A stretch of 9,423 bases of DNA from Candidatus Zixiibacteriota bacterium. Its GTDB lineage: Bacteria > Zixibacteria > MSB-5A5 > GN15 > FEB-12. The position numbers were made by a program, and so were the translations under genes. The DNA lies in the NCBI GenBank assembly GCA_030619345.1, contig JAUXBO010000070.1, forward strand, positions 1-9,423. Reading direction: 5' to 3'. The notes beneath the pieces are model-generated. The model saw only the letters and a list, made by a program, of their open reading frames with translations. It searched no databases and was not told the DNA's origin. Within the stretch, counting starts at the first letter, position 1; each line of letters begins with the position of its first letter. Shown here piece by piece: positions 1-6,275 of the stretch.

Positions 1-137
1 CTCTCGCACACCGAGGTAATATCCTTTGTGGAAAACGCCTGACTATCACCAGTTGCCTTGAAAGCATCGGGGTAGTGTTCCCGGAAAGCCGTCGCCGCTG
101 TCTCGGCAAATTGTTTCTTGAATTTATCTACTATCAT
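1..137 (-). CDS. N-terminal fragment of an unidentified protein (possibly arginyl-tRNA synthetase)
   Basis: This is the first 45 codons of a minus-strand gene cut by the left edge of the window. It begins at an ATG (bases 135-137) preceded closely by AGGTG, a fair ribosome binding site. A stop lies in frame a few codons upstream and there is no earlier start, so the start is well fixed. The peptide opens MIVDKFKKQFAETAATAF and continues with a charged, helix-rich stretch containing FREHYPDAF and STKDITSVCE. No catalytic motif is included. Length and pattern would fit the N-terminal additional domain of an arginyl-tRNA synthetase, where a helix precedes a beta strand and the GD(Y/F)A segment, but the diagnostic part lies outside the window. 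That identity is a guess. A separate transcription unit is plausible because a 94-base gap separates it from aroF, unlike the overlapping genes before it. Confidence 0.6.
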   Translation of the reverse strand, partial: MIVDKFKKQFAETAATAFREHYPDAFKATGDSQAFSTKDITSVCE

Positions 138-195
138 TTCACCTACAGCATATTACTATACTAATTCGGGCGACCGATTTGCCGCCAAGTAGTTT

Positions 196-223
196 AGGAT
201 ACGTAGATTTTGAGGAAACTCAA
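196..223 (-). promoter_or_regulatory. Possible promoter for the left-edge gene
   Basis: On the minus strand, TTGAGT (bases 218-223) and TATCCT (bases 196-201) are separated by 16 bases, each matching the sigma-70 consensus at four of six positions. Transcription would begin near base 188 and leave a leader of about 50 bases before the ATG at 137. It lies in the only real intergenic gap of the window, which is where a promoter would be expected. The match is weak and could be chance. Another weak pair, TTGGCG with TAGTAT at 19-base spacing, lies further downstream in the same gap. Confidence 0.22.
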
Positions 224-233
224 CGATAAAATC
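206..233 (-). terminator. Weak stem-loop at the end of aroF, possible operon end
   Basis: The minus-strand RNA can pair GATTTT, which overlaps the aroF stop codon, with AAAATC. A short GAG/CTC inner stem sits around a TTTC loop, with a 6-base bulge on one side. No run of U follows, so it is not a convincing intrinsic terminator. It is the only hairpin I found in the 94-base gap between aroF and the next gene. The operon may end here by another mechanism or read through into the left-edge gene. Confidence 0.2.
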
Positions 234-1245
234 AGAGGGTGCGATTTACAGCGGTGGCAATGATCTTTAGCTCACTCAACATCTGCTCATACTGCTCATA
301 ATAGAGCGTCTGGGCCCCATCCGACATCGCTTTCTCAGGGTCATAATGAACTTCAATAATCAGTCCATCTGCTCCGGCTGCTACTGACGCGCGGGCCATC
401 GGGGCAACTTTGTCCCGAATTCCAGTACCGTGCGAAGGATCAGAGATGACCGGCAAATGAGTCAGTTTTTTGAGAATCGGAATGGCCGAAATGTCGAGGG
501 TATTGCGAGTGTAGTTCTCAAAAGTACGAATACCGCGCTCGCAGAGGACAACATCATGATTACCACCGGCCATAATATATTCTGCTGCTTGAAGTAATTC
601 TTTAAGAGTGGCCGACATACCGCGTTTCAGCAGAATCGGTTTGTTGAGTTTACCTAATTCTTTAAGTAGCGCGAAATTCTGCATATTCCGAGCACCGACC
701 TGGATCATATCGACATATTTGAGGGCCGGAATTATGTCCATACGGTCCATGACTTCAGAGACTACGGCCAGACCGTTTTCATCCGCTGCTTCGCGCATAT
801 ACTTGAGCCCTTCTTCACCCAGTCCCTGAAAAGAATAAGGCGATGAGCGCGGCTTATAGGCCCCACCCCGCAGCAAATGAGTTCCGGTCTTTTTGACGAA
901 AGCGGCGATATCTTTGATTTGCTGACGCGACTCGACTGAACAGGGACCGGCAACCATTGCGATTTTATTGCCGCCGAATTCTACCTTACCGACCTTAACA
1001 ATACTGTTCTCCGGCTTAAAAGTCCGGCTGACCAATTTAACTGGATCGGTAATACGAATTGCCTCGTGTACACCGTCCATTACTTCATAGTCGCGCAGAT
1101 CAACATTGTGGGTGTCGCCAACGACACCCAGGACGACCTGAGTGGCTCCGGTTGAACGATGGACATCAAAACCGTTGTCGAGAAGGCGTTCGACTACTGA
1201 TTGAATCTGATCCGGAGAAGCTTTTTCATCCATTATGATAATCAT
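232..1245 (-). CDS. aroF: 3-deoxy-7-phosphoheptulonate (DAHP) synthase, class I-beta, with N-terminal regulatory domain
   Basis: Cytosolic enzyme joining phosphoenolpyruvate and erythrose 4-phosphate to make DAHP, the first step of the shikimate pathway. The 337-residue protein resembles the Thermotoga maritima enzyme, as I recall that sequence, along its whole length. Residues 1-70 form the ferredoxin-like regulatory domain (it opens MIIIMDEKASPDQIQ and contains LGVVGD). The TIM barrel follows with GPCSVES (100-106), RGGAYKPRSSPYSFQGLG (126-143), KPILLKRGM (202-210) and DPSHGTG (269-275). The expected metal ligands are C102, H272, E298 and D309, with the same numbering as in T. maritima. The first ATG (1243-1245) is chosen because it restores the family's usual N-terminus; an alternative Met is codon 5. 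The start is 8 bases past the chorismate mutase stop and has only a weak Shine-Dalgarno. In T. maritima the N-terminal domain mediates inhibition by aromatic amino acids; similar control here is inferred. Confidence 0.96.
   Translation of the reverse strand: MIIIMDEKASPDQIQSVVERLLDNGFDVHRSTGATQVVLGVVGDTHNVDLRDYEVMDGVHEAIRITDPVKLVSRTFKPENSIVKVGKVEFGGNKIAMVAGPCSVESRQQIKDIAAFVKKTGTHLLRGGAYKPRSSPYSFQGLGEEGLKYMREAADENGLAVVSEVMDRMDIIPALKYVDMIQVGARNMQNFALLKELGKLNKPILLKRGMSATLKELLQAAEYIMAGGNHDVVLCERGIRTFENYTRNTLDISAIPILKKLTHLPVISDPSHGTGIRDKVAPMARASVAAGADGLIIEVHYDPEKAMSDGAQTLYYEQYEQMLSELKIIATAVNRTL
1109..1130 (-). repeat. Perfect 9-bp inverted repeat inside aroF
   Basis: TGGGTGTCG and CGACACCCA flank a 4-base centre, forming a GC-rich hairpin in the mRNA about 116-137 bases after the aroF start codon. 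It encodes the LGVVGDTH segment of the regulatory domain, so it may be a by-product of coding. No function is shown. Confidence 0.5.
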
Positions 1246-1253
1246 AGCGATAT

Positions 1254-1544
1254 CTATGCCTTCTTCCGGTCATACACTTCGGTTCGTTCAATACGTCTGG
1301 ATTCGTCGATGATGCGTTCAAAAAGTCGGACAACGGCATCCGGGGCAAGCGGCCCAGGATTTTTTTCGGTGATTCTAACAAAAATATCTTTTTCACGGCT
1401 GGGATCAAACAGCTTTTTTCCATCGGCATGCTTGATCGTGGCCAGATCGACCACCAATTCTGCCCTTTGGTTCAGAAGGTAAAGGAGCTTTAGATCAAGC
1501 TCGTCGATTTGCTCGCGTATTTTGTTGATGTCTTTCTTGTTCAT
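1254..1544 (-). CDS. aroQ: Chorismate mutase, AroQ class (type II), monofunctional
   Basis: Converts chorismate to prephenate, the first step towards phenylalanine and tyrosine. The 96-residue protein is the length of a stand-alone AroQ domain, an all-alpha fold normally acting as an intertwined dimer. Aligned by eye with the E. coli PheA mutase domain, the active-site residues are R10 (R11), R27 (R28), K38 (K39), R50 (R51) and E51 (E52). E. coli Gln88 is replaced by E86, within RIIDESRRIE. I see no secretion signal, so a cytosolic enzyme is expected. Its ATG (1542-1544) shares one base with the trpA stop (TGATG), so translation is probably coupled. It sits directly before the DAHP synthase gene; in some bacteria these two domains are fused or form a regulatory complex. 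It could supply prephenate, help regulate AroF, or both. Confidence 0.92.
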   Translation of the reverse strand: MNKKDINKIREQIDELDLKLLYLLNQRAELVVDLATIKHADGKKLFDPSREKDIFVRITEKNPGPLAPDAVVRLFERIIDESRRIERTEVYDRKKA

Positions 1545-2332
1545 CAGATTGCTTTTCTAATCGAACTCAGGAATCTCTCCAACTTCATTCGACGATCTAT
1601 TAGGTTTTTTCCCTGACGAAGCAGCTTAACTATGGCTGAACCAATTACCATCCCGTCACTAAGAGCACCCAGGCGTCGGGCATCAGCCGGGCTGGAGACA
1701 CCAAATCCGGCCACGAACTTATTATCCAATATGGACCGAAGTTTCTTAAGATAGTTATCGGTAGATCGGTCGAATACTTTTCCGGTACCGGTGACACCGG
1801 TAACAGTTACTGCATATACAAATCCGGTAGAGTTCTTATCAATCATTTTTATTCGTTTTTTTGAGGAAGTCGGTGCCGCCAGAAAGATAGTCGATACCGC
1901 CTGTTTGTTGCAGGCCACCTTGAAGTCTGCGGACTCCTCGACCGGAAGATCAGGGATTATCAGCCCATCGATTCCAGCTCCGGCGGCCCTCCGGACGAAA
2001 TCCCCCAGCCCGTGCGCGATAAGCGGATTATAATATCCCATAAAAATTAGAGGCATTTCGATTCGAGCACGAATCTTCTCAACAGCGCTTAGTATTTCAT
2101 CAAACTTGAGACCTTGTTGCAGCGCTTGGTGGGACGAATATTGAATCTCGGGACCATCGGCGAGAGGATCAGAAAATGGGAGACCAAGTTCAAGCATATC
2201 ACAACCAGAATCGGCAGCCGTCTCAGCCAGTTGGATCGTCTCGTTTAGCGAGGGAAACCCGGCCGTAAGATACGGGATCAAGAGTTTATGATTACTGCTC
2301 TCAGCTACGAGTTCTTGGATCCGGTTGCTCAC
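1544..2332 (-). CDS. trpA: Tryptophan synthase alpha chain
   Basis: The alpha subunit of the TrpA2B2 complex cleaves indole-3-glycerol phosphate to indole and glyceraldehyde 3-phosphate, and passes indole to TrpB. The 262-residue length is typical. Visible family motifs are LIPYLTAGFPS (18-28), LELGLPFSDPLADGP (47-61) with the two catalytic acids E48 and D59, FMGYYNPL, GLIIPDLP, the VTGVTG phosphate loop and VAGFGVSSP near the C-terminus. The start is a GTG (2330-2332) that overlaps the trpB stop as GTGA, with GGGATAAGAA just upstream, so coupling to trpB is likely and would suit a 1:1 complex. The stop shares one base with the chorismate mutase ATG. Confidence 0.97.
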   Translation of the reverse strand: MSNRIQELVAESSNHKLLIPYLTAGFPSLNETIQLAETAADSGCDMLELGLPFSDPLADGPEIQYSSHQALQQGLKFDEILSAVEKIRARIEMPLIFMGYYNPLIAHGLGDFVRRAAGAGIDGLIIPDLPVEESADFKVACNKQAVSTIFLAAPTSSKKRIKMIDKNSTGFVYAVTVTGVTGTGKVFDRSTDNYLKKLRSILDNKFVAGFGVSSPADARRLGALSDGMVIGSAIVKLLRQGKNLIDRRMKLERFLSSIRKAI

Positions 2333-3531
2333 TTCTTATCCCATTTGTCAATGATGGCCATATCTTTGTCGCCGCGGCCGGATAGACAGACCACGATCTT
2401 GTCGTTCTTGCGCATTTTACATTTGTTTTTGATAAGCCAGGCCAGAGCATGCGATGTCTCCATAGCCGGAATAATCCCCTCCAATCGGCTGACCAATTTG
2501 AACGCGCTTACCGTTTCACGATCTGTCACCGAACCATAGCTGACACGTCCCGAGTCTTTGAGCTCAGAATGCTGGGGACCTATTCCCGGATAATCCAGAC
2601 CAGCCGAAACTGAATGGGGCAGTTGAATCTGGCCGTCGTCATCATAGAGCAGATAAGAGTATGAACCGTGAAGAACTCCCGGTCTTCCCTTCCGAAGCGA
2701 AGCCGAGTGTTTGCCACTGGCCAAACCAAGACCGGCTGCCTCCACTCCTACCAGTTTGACTGATTTGTCACCGAGAAACTGGGAGAAAATGCCAATAGCG
2801 TTCGAGCCGCCGCCGACACAGGCAACAATCAGATGCGGTAAACGTCCGAATAGTTTCAGGGATTGTTTCTTCGTCTCCTGACCGATAACAGACTGAAAGT
2901 CGCGTACTATCATCGGATACGGATGCGGACCCACCACCGAGCCGATTATGTAAAACGTGCTGCGAACATTGGTAACCCAGTCCCGAAGAGCTTGATTGGT
3001 GGCATCTTTTAGGGTCTTCGAACCGGACTCTACGGGAACAACTTCGGCACCCAGCAGTTGCATCTTCTCAACGTTCGGAGCCTGACGGGCAATGTCTTCT
3101 GCCCCCATGTAGACGATACATTCCACTCCAAAGAGAGCGCACACCGTGGCGGTAGCGAGTCCGTGCTGACCGGCGCCTGTCTCCGCAATAATCCTTTTTT
3201 TGCCCATTTTGGTCGCGAGCAGAATCTGCCCAATCGTATTATTGATCTTGTGGGCACCGGTATGGTTGAGGTCTTCTCGTTTGAAATAGATATGGTTCAG
3301 ATCGAGATACTGTGAAAGGCGTTGAGCATGGTACAACGGCGAAGGTCGCCCGACAAAACTATTCAAATAGCCAGACAGTTCATGCTTAAAAGAACGATCT
3401 TTCTTGATCGAAAAATAGAACTCTTCAAGTTCTTCCAGCGCGTACATAACCGTTTCCGGTACATAGCGGCCGCCATACTCACCGTATCGCCCGCGATGGT
3501 CAGGCATCTGTTTTCTTTTCTTAGCAGTCAT
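2329..3531 (-). CDS. trpB: Tryptophan synthase beta chain (TrpB1 type)
   Basis: PLP-dependent subunit that condenses indole with L-serine to form L-tryptophan in the TrpA2B2 complex. The 400-residue protein has the TrpB1 layout: RYGEYGGRYVPE (15-26), KREDLNHTGAHKINN with the PLP lysine K95, IAETGAGQHG (115-124) with catalytic E117, the phosphate-binding GGGSNA (240-245), EGIIPAMETSHAL (351-362) and the C-terminal SGRGDKD with S384 expected near the PLP ring nitrogen. It is TrpB1 rather than the longer TrpB2, matching its pairing with trpA. The ATG at 3529-3531 lies inside the end of trpF (11-base overlap) with only a weak upstream ribosome site. Met9 is a possible alternative start and would still leave the conserved N-terminus intact. 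Confidence 0.97.
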   Translation of the reverse strand: MTAKKRKQMPDHRGRYGEYGGRYVPETVMYALEELEEFYFSIKKDRSFKHELSGYLNSFVGRPSPLYHAQRLSQYLDLNHIYFKREDLNHTGAHKINNTIGQILLATKMGKKRIIAETGAGQHGLATATVCALFGVECIVYMGAEDIARQAPNVEKMQLLGAEVVPVESGSKTLKDATNQALRDWVTNVRSTFYIIGSVVGPHPYPMIVRDFQSVIGQETKKQSLKLFGRLPHLIVACVGGGSNAIGIFSQFLGDKSVKLVGVEAAGLGLASGKHSASLRKGRPGVLHGSYSYLLYDDDGQIQLPHSVSAGLDYPGIGPQHSELKDSGRVSYGSVTDRETVSAFKLVSRLEGIIPAMETSHALAWLIKNKCKMRKNDKIVVCLSGRGDKDMAIIDKWDKK

Positions 3532-4156
3532 ATCTTAACCGATTACAAAACTCAAATAGCTCTATTAGTTTTTTCCTTGATTTGATCCCCGGTCTCGTCT
3601 CCACCAAAGAATTAACGTCGACCGCACATGGGACAAATAATTCCAGCACTTTCTCGATATTGTTGATTCCGATCCCTCCTGCAATCATTAGATTCTCGAT
3701 CTTTTTCTTTGGTTTCAACGACCAATCGAATGTACGTCCGGTTCCTCCGTGCGCCTCGTCCGATTGATTATCGACCAGTACCAGATCCGCCTTGCAAGCC
3801 TGTACCTCTTTCCAATCTGATCCGGAACGAAGTCCAAAGCCCTTGATTACTTTTATGCCTTCGTTTTGCAGCTTCTTGATTGGAGCGGCTGGTTCTGAAC
3901 CATGAAGCTGAACAAAATCGAGGCGAAATTTCCTGACGACCTTAATTACTCTTTCGGTCGGTTCGTTTACAAAAACACCGACTGTCCGTACGGTCGCTGG
4001 AATCGCTGCAACTATTCCGGCTGCCTGCCTCTGTGTCACAAATCTCGGCGAACGGCGATAGAATATCATGCCGATCATATCGGCCCCAAGACTCGCCGCC
4101 AAACGGGCGTCTCCCGGACGAGTTATCCCACAGATTTTTATCCGAAACTTGTTCAT
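3521..4156 (-). CDS. trpF: Phosphoribosylanthranilate isomerase
   Basis: Catalyses the Amadori rearrangement of N-(5'-phosphoribosyl)anthranilate to CdRP, the step between TrpD and TrpC. The 211-residue single-domain TIM barrel shows KICGIT (7-12) with general base C9, FVQLHG (81-86), LVLVDN with the general acid D129, HGGTGRTFDW (136-145) and AGGIG (159-163). The C-terminal phosphate loop, usually close to DVSSGVE, reads DVNSLVE here (180-186), a departure in two positions. The start ATG (4154-4156) overlaps the trpC stop as ATGA, with AGG close upstream. TrpC and TrpF are separate proteins here, unlike the E. coli fusion. Confidence 0.95.
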   Translation of the reverse strand: MNKFRIKICGITRPGDARLAASLGADMIGMIFYRRSPRFVTQRQAAGIVAAIPATVRTVGVFVNEPTERVIKVVRKFRLDFVQLHGSEPAAPIKKLQNEGIKVIKGFGLRSGSDWKEVQACKADLVLVDNQSDEAHGGTGRTFDWSLKPKKKIENLMIAGGIGINNIEKVLELFVPCAVDVNSLVETRPGIKSRKKLIELFEFCNRLRYDC

Positions 4157-4923
4157 CCATCCTGCAATTCTCTAAGCATTTCAGCCGGATCATCGGCCCG
4201 CATCAGCGCCTCCCCGATCAAAAAGCTGTTGTATCCGGCCACCTTCAAGCGGGTGATATCATTAATTCCTAAGATGCCTGATTCAGCTACCCGGATTTTG
4301 CCATCAGGTATACTATCGGCCAATCTGATGGAGGTTTCGAGTGAAACTTCAAAAGTAGTCAAATCCCGATTGTTGACGCCTATTATATCCGCGTCAGCAT
4401 CAAGGGCGATATTCAATTCGCCTTCATTATGAACTTCAACAAGTGTGTCCAGACCAAGCTCCGAGGCCAGTTTAATGAACTGGCCAAGTCTCTCCCGCGT
4501 GTGCAGGGCAACTATCAAAAGGACGGCATCGGCTCCGATATGACGGGCGTGATAGAGTTGGTATTCATCGACTACGAAATCTTTACATAATACGGGAAGG
4601 TCCGCTGCCGATTTTGCCAGTTGAATAAAACTGTAGTCGCCAAAGAAGTATTTCGATTCGGTCAAGACAGACAAGGCCGTCGCTCCACCGTCCGCATACT
4701 TTTGAGCTATTGCGGCTGGATCGAACTGTTCGGCTATCACGCCTTTGGAAGGTGAGCCTTTCTTGATTTCGGCTATTATATTGATCCGGCCAGAATGGCT
4801 GATTGCCTCTTTGAACGATATCGATTTTAGGGAAGGCACTGTGAGAGATTCGATGGGCTGATTCAATTTTAGTCGTTCAATCTCGAGGCGCTTGTCTTCA
4901 GCAATCCGGTGAAGAATATCCAT
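4153..4923 (-). CDS. trpC: Indole-3-glycerol phosphate synthase
   Basis: Closes the indole ring by decarboxylating CdRP to indole-3-glycerol phosphate, the substrate of TrpA. The 256-residue protein is a monofunctional TIM barrel with the usual N-terminal helical extension, MDILHRIAEDKRLEIERL. Catalytic and substrate residues are visible as AEIKKGSPSKG (E52, K54), LCKDFVV (K114), LVEVH (E163), IGVNNRDL (N184) and VAESGI (E214, S215), followed by FLIGEALM. The ATG (4921-4923) shares one base with the transporter stop (TGATG), and GGGAG lies 11 bases upstream. Its coupling to the upstream transporter gene implies that the transporter is a normal member of the transcript. The protein contains no tryptophan. 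Confidence 0.97.
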   Translation of the reverse strand: MDILHRIAEDKRLEIERLKLNQPIESLTVPSLKSISFKEAISHSGRINIIAEIKKGSPSKGVIAEQFDPAAIAQKYADGGATALSVLTESKYFFGDYSFIQLAKSAADLPVLCKDFVVDEYQLYHARHIGADAVLLIVALHTRERLGQFIKLASELGLDTLVEVHNEGELNIALDADADIIGVNNRDLTTFEVSLETSIRLADSIPDGKIRVAESGILGINDITRLKVAGYNSFLIGEALMRADDPAEMLRELQDG

Positions 4924-6275
4924 CAGGCGTGATTCTCCCTAACAATAGACCAAGTGCGGTCGGATTCATTACGCGTTTCGGTATGTCTAAAAAATAGATA
5001 AAATACCGCCGAAGACAACAGATAAATTCCCACTGTTATATTCATCGTTACGGTATAACCATAGTGTTCGATCAGGTTTCCGCCAACCGCCGAAGTCACC
5101 ATCCAGGATGAAGTCCAGCCAAGCATTAATAATGCATTGACCAGGCCTTGTTCCTTTTTCTGGGCGAGTTCCATGCCAAGATTGGTGACAATCGGGACTC
5201 CGAGATTCATCAGGCCGCCCCGGATAACAAAAGCCGCAAAGGCCAGTGGAAGATAATAGGTATAGGAAAGGATCAGCATAAACGGGATGGAGAGCAGTTG
5301 CGTAATGACAACCGTTCGGACCAGCCCAAACCGCCGGGCCAGAACCGGCCCTGACAGGGAACCGAATAACATTGAGAACTGAACCACAAAATAGTAAAGA
5401 CCGATCAAGTCAGGACTCAGGTTAAAGCGATCACGGAAATACAGATTCAGGAAAGGTATAATAAGTCCGGCCCCGGCCCCGATCATGAAATTGGTCAGCG
5501 ATAATTTGCCATAGAAGCGCCATCGCTTTTTGAACTGACGGCGGGATAATTCGATCCGGTTTTCTTCAGCTGACGGATCAGACGCCTTTATCATAAGAAA
5601 CGGAATGAGCGAAAATAGCCCGACAACAATTCCGATATAGAGCGTGTACTGATAGCCCAGGATCAGGTCCCCGGTCCAATCCCCCAGGAAAGTCACCAGT
5701 TTGCCCGACCCAAGAGATCCGGCCATTCCAGCCAGCAACATTGTCCCAAAGCTGAACGAGAATAGATGGGTCCGTTCCTTGGGAGTTGAGTTGCGCATAT
5801 AAAACGGAGCGGCGGCCACGCGGTAAAAGGCAAAAGCCATCCCACTGAGCAGCGAAAAACCAATCAGTAGATTTAGTTGCTGGAAGCTGGTTATGAAGTA
5901 ACTGAAGACTGCAAACATGATTGAACTGGCCACCAGAATCGGCTTGAGCCGAATGCGACTGAGAATGAGTGCGGCGGGAATCGCAATCAGCGATGAACCA
6001 ACCGCTCGCGATGAAAGAACGAGTCCGATATCACCTTCGACAAAACCGTATTCTTTGAGGTAGAGGTTTAATAGCAGTAGAAAAACATGGAAGTTGATCC
6101 CGATCAGAAATGAACCGATTAAATAGAGTCGAGCATTGCGTGAAAACAGCTTGACATGATAAAGATACTCTTTAAGTCCCGCCCGTATGCTATTACTATT
6201 AAGGCCACTATTAGGGGCCCTTAACCTGGGCGTCAATCCTGATTCACCGCCCTCCCGGAAGAAGCTGCGGCCCAT
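4923..6275 (-). CDS. MFS transporter of unknown substrate inside the trp operon
   Basis: Predicted inner-membrane major facilitator superfamily protein of up to 450 residues. Six hydrophobic segments (roughly 50-72, 84-106, 112-130, 134-156, 170-195, 208-228) are followed by a charged central loop (about 230-256, with RRQFKKRWRF) and six more (about 258-280, 290-312, 318-338, 342-364, 378-398, 408-430). This is the 6+6 MFS pattern. A basic segment after helix 2 (LSRIRLKP) and LARRFGLVR after helix 8 fit the loop 2-3 and 8-9 positions, although the classical GXXXDRXGRR motif is degenerate. I cannot name a substrate. The ATG at 6273-6275 lies 43 bases inside trpD without a good ribosome site. 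A TTG at 6234-6236 overlaps the trpD stop as TTGA, with GGGAGG about 14 bases upstream, and may be the true start (437 residues). The stop overlaps trpC. Its position between trpD and trpC suggests export or uptake of tryptophan or a related aromatic compound, which is inference only. Confidence 0.9.
   Translation of the reverse strand: MGRSFFREGGESGLTPRLRAPNSGLNSNSIRAGLKEYLYHVKLFSRNARLYLIGSFLIGINFHVFLLLLNLYLKEYGFVEGDIGLVLSSRAVGSSLIAIPAALILSRIRLKPILVASSIMFAVFSYFITSFQQLNLLIGFSLLSGMAFAFYRVAAAPFYMRNSTPKERTHLFSFSFGTMLLAGMAGSLGSGKLVTFLGDWTGDLILGYQYTLYIGIVVGLFSLIPFLMIKASDPSAEENRIELSRRQFKKRWRFYGKLSLTNFMIGAGAGLIIPFLNLYFRDRFNLSPDLIGLYYFVVQFSMLFGSLSGPVLARRFGLVRTVVITQLLSIPFMLILSYTYYLPLAFAAFVIRGGLMNLGVPIVTNLGMELAQKKEQGLVNALLMLGWTSSWMVTSAVGGNLIEHYGYTVTMNITVGIYLLSSAVFYLFFRHTETRNESDRTWSIVRENHA
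6199..6224 (-). repeat. Inverted repeat and TAATAG repeats just after trpD
   Basis: Shortly after the trpD stop, the minus strand carries TTAAGG and CCTTAA arms that can extend by two more G-C pairs past a bulged G, around a loop containing TAATAG. Two further TAATAG copies follow within 20 bases. There is no U tract, so it is not a standard terminator. The stretch codes for the low-complexity N-terminal tail of the transporter in its frame. It could be an mRNA processing or translation-tuning hairpin, or chance. Confidence 0.35.

Noticed and set aside
138..231. Possible riboswitch, T-box or small RNA in the only intergenic gap
   Set aside because: The gap is too short for a T-box and shows no conserved core, only a weak hairpin without a U tract.
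1782..1802. Cluster of palindromes around ACCGGT in trpA
   Set aside because: The pairing TACCGGTG/CACCGGTA around one base is near perfect, but it encodes the conserved GVTGTG phosphate loop, which explains the repeated GGT/ACC codons.
3902..4432. 176-codon open frame on the plus strand opposite trpF and trpC
   Set aside because: It lies wholly antisense to two well-conserved enzymes, shows no recognisable domain and has a Ser/Pro/Arg-rich shadow-like composition.
4923..6275. Transporter gene as a recently inserted mobile cargo
   Set aside because: There are no transposase, terminal repeats or target duplications, and the gene overlaps both neighbours in the coupled style of the operon.
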